From NCBI GenBank assembly GCA_003542575.1, contig DPKJ01000005.1:124001-188000 (forward strand): a stretch of 64,000 bases of DNA. Reading direction: 5' to 3'. Both the position numbers and the translations under genes were made by a program. This DNA is from Rikenellaceae bacterium. Its GTDB lineage: Bacteria > Bacteroidota > Bacteroidia > Bacteroidales > UBA932. Below are positions 60,153 through 64,000 of this stretch, piece after piece; within the stretch, counting starts at the first letter, position 1; each line of letters starts with the position of its first letter. The notes beneath the pieces were generated by a model. The model ran no database searches. It was not told where the DNA came from and saw only the letters and a list, made by a program, of their open reading frames with translations.

Positions 60153-60530
60153 ATGGATAAAGAGAAGATCAAAGAACTTACTAAAGCAGAGCTACAAATC
60201 ATGCATTTGCTATGGTCAAAGAAAAAGGCCTATGTTAATGATCTGCTTGATGGAATGCCGGAGCCAAAACCGGCATATAATACAGTATCTACAATAGTTA
60301 GAATACTTGAACGAAAAGGTTTTGTATCACACGAAACTTACGGCAAAACACACCTTTATTATGCCTTAATTGACAGAGATATTTATCTCAATTCAATGAT
60401 GAAGGGCATAATGAATTCCTTTTTCTCCGGATCAATTACAAATATGGTCTCTTTTCTTTCAAAGAAAGAGGGCATACCAATTGATGAGGCGGATAAACTA
60501 ATGGAGATAATATCAAAGAACAAAAAATAA
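60153..60530 (+). CDS. BlaI/MecI-family transcriptional repressor
   Basis: 125 residues, one winged helix (about 5-75) with 'LTKAELQIMHLLWSKKKAYVNDLLDGM' (in part) and 'YNTVSTIVRILERKGFV' (recognition helix and wing), then a helical dimerisation tail (about 80-120). BlaI repressors are released when the cognate membrane sensor peptidase signals. The downstream M56 gene, four bases away, is that partner. Upstream lies the tandem dyad at 60098-60133, its likely binding site. Confidence 0.92.
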   Translation: MDKEKIKELTKAELQIMHLLWSKKKAYVNDLLDGMPEPKPAYNTVSTIVRILERKGFVSHETYGKTHLYYALIDRDIYLNSMMKGIMNSFFSGSITNMVSFLSKKEGIPIDEADKLMEIISKNKK

Positions 60531-60534
60531 TCTC

Positions 60535-61797
60535 ATGAACGCAATTGTTAGTTATGCTCTTGAATCAGTTTTTTGTGGGTTAATTGCCTACTTGATTTAC
60601 AGATTCCTCATTACTAGGATTAGGGACTATAATTATCAAAGGATATATCTTCTCACATCTTCTTTGATTGTGATGATATTTCCACTAATAAACATAACTG
60701 TTAATGATCCTTATATGTCTGTTTATGTATTTGATCCAGTGTATATAATAAGTAACTCCGGCAAAGGTGCAGAAACGCATTTAAGTGAATTGGCAGGTAT
60801 AGACTATCTTCTTGTATTTTACCTGAGTATCTCTGTTATACATCTGACTTTTTCATTTATGAATCTTAAGCGAGTGCAAAAAATCAGAAAACAAAGCTCT
60901 TTGATAGATAAGAATGAAATATATTCACTCTACATCAGTTCTAATCTGGAATCACCTTTCTCTTTCGGTAAATCTCTGTTTATTCCGCTAATTTATAAAG
61001 GTGAAGATAGAGAGATGATTGCAAAACATGAGGTGTCACATATAATAAGAAACCACACAGCCGATATCCTGTTGTTGAACATCATAACAGCAGTTCAATG
61101 GTTTAACCCGTTTGTCTACCTGATTAAAGGCAAACTTGTAGAAATACATGAATATCAAGCTGACATGGATGTGCTAAAATGCGGTACCGATATAATTAAA
61201 TACCAGGAACTCCTTCTGTTCTCTCAATTTGGAGTAGCTCCCGTTATTTCAAACAGTTTCCATAAATCACTAACTTTTAAAAGATTCATTAAGATGGAAA
61301 ATTTAAAACAATCGAAAGCAGGTGTGAGTGCAATTGTACTTTTCGCATCAGCAATTCTGCTCCTTTTCTCTGTTACATCATTCAGTAAATCAGTTATCCC
61401 GGACAATTCATCCGGAATTCCGGCAATTGTTTCAGACCAGTTGTTTCAGACACAAAAGCCTGATTCAGTAAAAACCTTACCATACGATTTGGTTGAAGTT
61501 AAGCCAAAGTTTCAGGGTGGTGATGCTCCGACTATGTTTACAAAATGGGTTGCTGAAAATATTGTTTACCCTGAAAAAGCAAAAAAGGACTCAGTACAAG
61601 GTAGGGTTATTGTCCAGTTTGTAGTTGACGAAACGGGTAAAGTTGGCAATGTTAAAATTTTAAGAGGTGTTACCAAAGAGATAGACGCGGAGGTGTTCAG
61701 AGTTGTATCAAAGTCGCCTGTCTGGGAGCCTGGAATTGTTAAAGGTAAAAAAGCAAAGGTTCAATTCAATTTACCGATAGCATTTGCTTTAAAGTAA
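60535..61797 (+). CDS. M56 (BlaR1-type) sensor peptidase with C-terminal TonB domain
   Basis: 420 residues. Membrane helices lie at about 5-25, 38-55, 92-112 and 315-330. The M56 zinc motif HEVSH is at 165-169, with 'EIHEYQAD' near 205-212 giving the third ligand. The extracytoplasmic C-terminus (about 335-420) is a TonB domain: 'PKFQGGDAPTMFTKWVAENI' and 'AKKDSVQGRVIVQFVVDETGKVGNV' in part. BlaR1 has a penicillin-binding domain in that place; this version would sense or touch another partner, perhaps an outer-membrane transporter. With the BlaI-type repressor it forms a two-gene signalling unit. Confidence 0.9.
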   Translation: MNAIVSYALESVFCGLIAYLIYRFLITRIRDYNYQRIYLLTSSLIVMIFPLINITVNDPYMSVYVFDPVYIISNSGKGAETHLSELAGIDYLLVFYLSISVIHLTFSFMNLKRVQKIRKQSSLIDKNEIYSLYISSNLESPFSFGKSLFIPLIYKGEDREMIAKHEVSHIIRNHTADILLLNIITAVQWFNPFVYLIKGKLVEIHEYQADMDVLKCGTDIIKYQELLLFSQFGVAPVISNSFHKSLTFKRFIKMENLKQSKAGVSAIVLFASAILLLFSVTSFSKSVIPDNSSGIPAIVSDQLFQTQKPDSVKTLPYDLVEVKPKFQGGDAPTMFTKWVAENIVYPEKAKKDSVQGRVIVQFVVDETGKVGNVKILRGVTKEIDAEVFRVVSKSPVWEPGIVKGKKAKVQFNLPIAFALK

Positions 61798-61904
61798 TTG
61801 ATGATACCCTAAAACAATCGGTTGCCGGAGTTGAGTGATCAGTGATTGATCTGCAGTAACCTTAGTCTAAAGTACACTTTACATTTGAGCCAATATCCAG
61901 AAAA

Positions 61905-61938
61905 CAAAAAAACCACCTGATTTATCAGATGGTTTTTT
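61905..61938 (-). terminator. Terminator of rpmE2
   Basis: On the minus strand AACCATCTGA pairs with TCAGGTGGTT (one T-G pair) around TAAA, followed by a seven-T run. The plus strand reading also has a T-run and may serve the M56 gene. Confidence 0.75.
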
Positions 61939-61958
61939 TGAGTGTGTATATTTAAAAA

Positions 61959-62210
61959 TTACTTTTTAACATTCTTGTATCTGTTGATGAATTTGTCAAC
62001 GCGACCTGCTGTATCTACCAACTTCATCTTACCTGTGTAGAATGGGTGAGATGTATTTGAAATCTCAAGCTTAATCAAAGGGTATTCAACACCTTCATGA
62101 GTAAGCGTCTCTCTTGTATTTGCACACGAGCGTGTAAAAAATACATTGTCGTTTGACATATCCTTGAAAGCTACAAGACGGTAGGTTTCGGGATGGATTC
62201 CTTTTTTCAT
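61959..62210 (-). CDS. rpmE2: 50S ribosomal protein L31 type B
   Basis: 83 residues. 'MKKGIHPETYRLVAFKDMS' opening, 'SCANTRETLTHEGVEYPLIKLEISNTSHPFYTG' (in part) and the basic C-terminus are typical of L31. It lacks the zinc-binding CxxC, so it is the zinc-independent type B form, which often replaces the zinc form when zinc is scarce. No Zur-like operator is obvious. It has a strong promoter and a terminator and is therefore monocistronic. Confidence 0.95.
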   Translation of the reverse strand: MKKGIHPETYRLVAFKDMSNDNVFFTRSCANTRETLTHEGVEYPLIKLEISNTSHPFYTGKMKLVDTAGRVDKFINRYKNVKK

Positions 62211-62239
62211 TACTTTAAAATTTAATTATTATGGGGTTG

Positions 62240-62270
62240 CAAAAGTACAAAATAAATATAACTATGCAAA
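62240..62270 (-). promoter_or_regulatory. Promoter of rpmE2
   Basis: On the minus strand TTTG (62270-62267), a 19-base gap, then TACTTTTG (62247-62240). An exact consensus match. Confidence 0.75.
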
Positions 62271-62282
62271 CATTTACACATT

Positions 62283-63035
62283 TTAATCTCTGTTTCCGGC
62301 AAACTTAGCCAGGAGTCTGAGTATTTCAAGATAGAGCCAGATTATAGTTACCATAAGGCCAAATGCAGCATACCACTCCATATATTTTGGGGCTCCGGCA
62401 GCTGAGGCCTTTTCAATAAAATTAAAATCAAGCAAAAGGCTAAATGCTGCAACAAAAACAATTACAATGCTGATTACAATACTCAACGGGCCACTGTTGT
62501 GTAACATGGTCAAATTGACACCAAACAGTGACAGGATAATGTTTATAAAGTAGTAGAAAGCAATTGCGCCCACTGCAATAATCATAATTCTTGTAAACTT
62601 ACCGTCAACCTTAATTATCCGGGAACGGTAAATCAACAGCATTACCATTGCTGTTATGATGGTAAGCAGGGTAGCATTCATCACTATACCGGGCGCACTC
62701 TCTGCAAACGCCTGATTAAACATGGCAGAAATAGCCCCAAGAAATAGGCCCTGCAACAGAGCATAAAGAGGAGCTAGATACTGCGCCAGATTAGGTTTGA
62801 AACTTATTATTATTGCTGTGATAAAACCTCCGATAGCACCTCCCCACATCCATGGGTTAACAGATGCCGGATTGATTGCCTCATAAAATACCTTCCATGT
62901 GTAAGAGGCTCCTGCGAGCACCATAAGAACTAATACAAGAGATTTTACTGCTGTTCCACCTATCGTCATAACTCCACTTGCGTGATCTGCAGATGCTTCT
63001 CTAAAAATTTTTTCTGTTAAAACCGGATTTGCCAT
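62283..63035 (-). CDS. Bax inhibitor-1/YccA family membrane protein
   Basis: 250 residues with seven membrane helices after a 25-residue cytoplasmic N-terminus. It resembles the BAX-inhibitor-1-like proteins of Bacteroidota that begin 'NPVLTEKIF' and have 'LAPLYALLQGLFLGAISAMF' near 90 and 'LLLDFNFIEKASAAGAPKYMEWYAAFGLMVTIIWLYLEILRLL' (in part) near the end, with the two acidic pore residues in LLDFN and LEILR. Relatives are pH-gated calcium leak channels; YccA of E. coli inhibits FtsH. The role here is unknown. It follows the namZ-like gene by 27 bases. Confidence 0.9.
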   Translation of the reverse strand: MANPVLTEKIFREASADHASGVMTIGGTAVKSLVLVLMVLAGASYTWKVFYEAINPASVNPWMWGGAIGGFITAIIISFKPNLAQYLAPLYALLQGLFLGAISAMFNQAFAESAPGIVMNATLLTIITAMVMLLIYRSRIIKVDGKFTRIMIIAVGAIAFYYFINIILSLFGVNLTMLHNSGPLSIVISIVIVFVAAFSLLLDFNFIEKASAAGAPKYMEWYAAFGLMVTIIWLYLEILRLLAKFAGNRD

Positions 63036-63062
63036 TTTAAACTTAATGTTTTATAATTCACA

Positions 63063-64000
63063 CTATTTACTTCTGAACAGCTGCTCTTCGTAAAGCATGA
63101 ATTTCTTTGCTTTTCTGATCCACTTCTGCTCTTCTATCTTCATATGTTCTCTGGCATCTTCCCAGGAATTTTTGCCATTTACATAATCTAAAAGAACCTG
63201 ATCACCAAGTAGAAGTTCAATTGCTGTTCTATCGTTCCCTGCTTCATATTTTCCCTCTCTGAAGGAAAATCCGGGGCAGTTTTCACGAACGAAATTGATT
63301 ATGCGCAAATTGTGTGCCAGTGCGTGGTATTGAACACCAGGGATAGGATGAAGTTGAAACCCGAAGCAAACTTCGCCGGCATATTTATGAAATACAGGAA
63401 TGTATTTTGTCCATCTCACAAAAACAGCAGGGTCTTGAATAGGGTGTTCCGGAATGTTCCAGTTAGAGTAATTATTTGATTTATTGTATTTTGTAAGAGT
63501 TTCCATAAAAGGAGCTCCAAATATTTCGAAAGGTCTGGTAGTACCTCTTCCTTCACTCACATTGGTGCCTTCCCAAAGACATTGTCCGCTGTAAAAATGA
63601 CAGGTGAACAACCCGGGTATGTTTGGTGATGGCGAAATACTCCATGGCAGCATCTCTCTGGAAATTGACTGAGCAGAATATGAGATAATGTGAAGTGGGA
63701 ATTTTGCATTTAACTCATTGTATAATAGATAAGCAACCTCTCCAATGGTAAGACCGTGTCTGTGAAGAATGCCCTCAATTCCAATAAAGGATTCGTACTC
63801 TTTTCTTAGCATTGTGCCCTCTACCTGCCTTCCTGCCGGATTAATCCGGTCAATCAGGTATACAGGCAGATTAATATTCTCTTTTTTTAAGGTTTTAAAA
63901 AGATTAAGGATAGTAGTGTTGAATGTGTAATATCTTGAACCAACATCCTGTAGCTCTATGATAAGGGCATCAATATCTGTCAGTTTATCAGCCCTGGCAC
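63063..64000 (-). CDS. namZ: NamZ-type exo-beta-N-acetylmuramidase (DUF1343, partial)
   Basis: The frame is open to the window edge at 64000, so the N-terminus is missing; an internal methionine at 63812 is not the start. In the visible 311 residues the family signatures are clear: ALIIELQDVGSRYYTF near the cut edge, 'YLIDRINPAGRQVEG', 'RHGLTIGEVAYL', 'PWSISPSPNIP', 'CLWEGTNVSEGRGTTRPFE', and 'GAPF'. DUF1343 proteins include NamZ (GH171), which releases MurNAc from the non-reducing end of peptidoglycan fragments. The genome also has MurNAc kinase and MurQ (near 19-20 kb), which would use the product. Its downstream neighbour is YccA. Confidence 0.9.
   Translation of the reverse strand, partial: ARADKLTDIDALIIELQDVGSRYYTFNTTILNLFKTLKKENINLPVYLIDRINPAGRQVEGTMLRKEYESFIGIEGILHRHGLTIGEVAYLLYNELNAKFPLHIISYSAQSISREMLPWSISPSPNIPGLFTCHFYSGQCLWEGTNVSEGRGTTRPFEIFGAPFMETLTKYNKSNNYSNWNIPEHPIQDPAVFVRWTKYIPVFHKYAGEVCFGFQLHPIPGVQYHALAHNLRIINFVRENCPGFSFREGKYEAGNDRTAIELLLGDQVLLDYVNGKNSWEDAREHMKIEEQKWIRKAKKFMLYEEQLFRSK

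Noticed and set aside
1..64000. CRISPR arrays, insertion sequences, prophage or integrative elements
   Set aside because: I saw no regularly spaced direct repeats, transposase, integrase or phage structural genes in any frame.

Overview
The window is a stretch of chromosome from a member of the Bacteroidota, most likely order Bacteroidales. The evidence is SusC/SusD-type outer-membrane genes, many lipoproteins, Bacteroidota-restricted families (DUF3276, DUF5606, DUF6340, TIGR02757, long-form NusB, KamA-like radical SAM), an AT-rich sequence with weak Shine-Dalgarno sites, and about twenty copies of the Bacteroidota promoter box TAnnTTTG (often with TTTG 18-20 bases upstream) in front of genes. 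A futalosine-pathway menaquinone gene (mqnA) is present. I see no prophage, insertion sequence, CRISPR array or integron; most of the window is conserved housekeeping sequence.

Layout. 1-7.3 kb: end of purM, an unusual lipoprotein-type glutamate racemase, a 3'-5' exonuclease, an RlmI-type rRNA methyltransferase, free-Met-sulfoxide reductase, a lipoprotein M1 aminopeptidase and an EamA transporter. 7.3-15.5 kb: tRNA-Cys, DUF3276, then nusB-yajC-ybbR-coaE, a DnaJ-like protein, DUF5606, rimO, fabG, a lipoprotein M55 D-aminopeptidase, DUF6340 and a small DNA-binding-like protein. 15.5-18.9 kb: RNase P RNA (minus) back to back with a TPP riboswitch that controls a TonB receptor and a PnuT-like thiamine transporter. 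18.9-24.5 kb: an N-acetylmuramic acid salvage set (BadF-type kinase, murQ) with recR and a sodium symporter, then mqnA and corA. 24.5-34.3 kb: POT transporter, rpsA, rnz, S41 protease, mltG, a LysM glucosaminidase, cdd, SRP RNA and mnmA. 34.3-46.1 kb: KamA-like protein, TIGR01777 epimerase, MBL hydrolase, RsmI-like/folB/mtaB, TamB and tsaD. 46.2-51 kb: an isolated SusC/SusD pair. 51-56.8 kb: slyD, nhaC, pmbA, tldD and a WYL regulator. 56.8-62.2 kb: tRNA-Gly, an M14 carboxypeptidase, a zeta-toxin-like ATPase with a 51-residue partner, TIGR02757, a 97-bp inverted-repeat element, a BlaI/M56-TonB regulatory pair with a tandem operator, and rpmE2. 62.3-64 kb: YccA and a partial NamZ-type exo-muramidase.

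A recurring theme is cell-wall turnover. NamZ, the LysM glucosaminidase and MltG cut glycan; the MurNAc kinase and MurQ recycle the sugar; a lipoprotein glutamate racemase and a lipoprotein D-aminopeptidase would act on D-amino acids or D-peptides outside the cytoplasm. The genes are scattered, so a link between them is an inference. The items that most deserve a second look are the secreted racemase, a terminator-like hairpin inside rnz, a large palindrome over the mqnA promoter, abutting mirror-image promoters before cdd, the missing start codon of tamB, the zeta-like pair and the 97-bp element.
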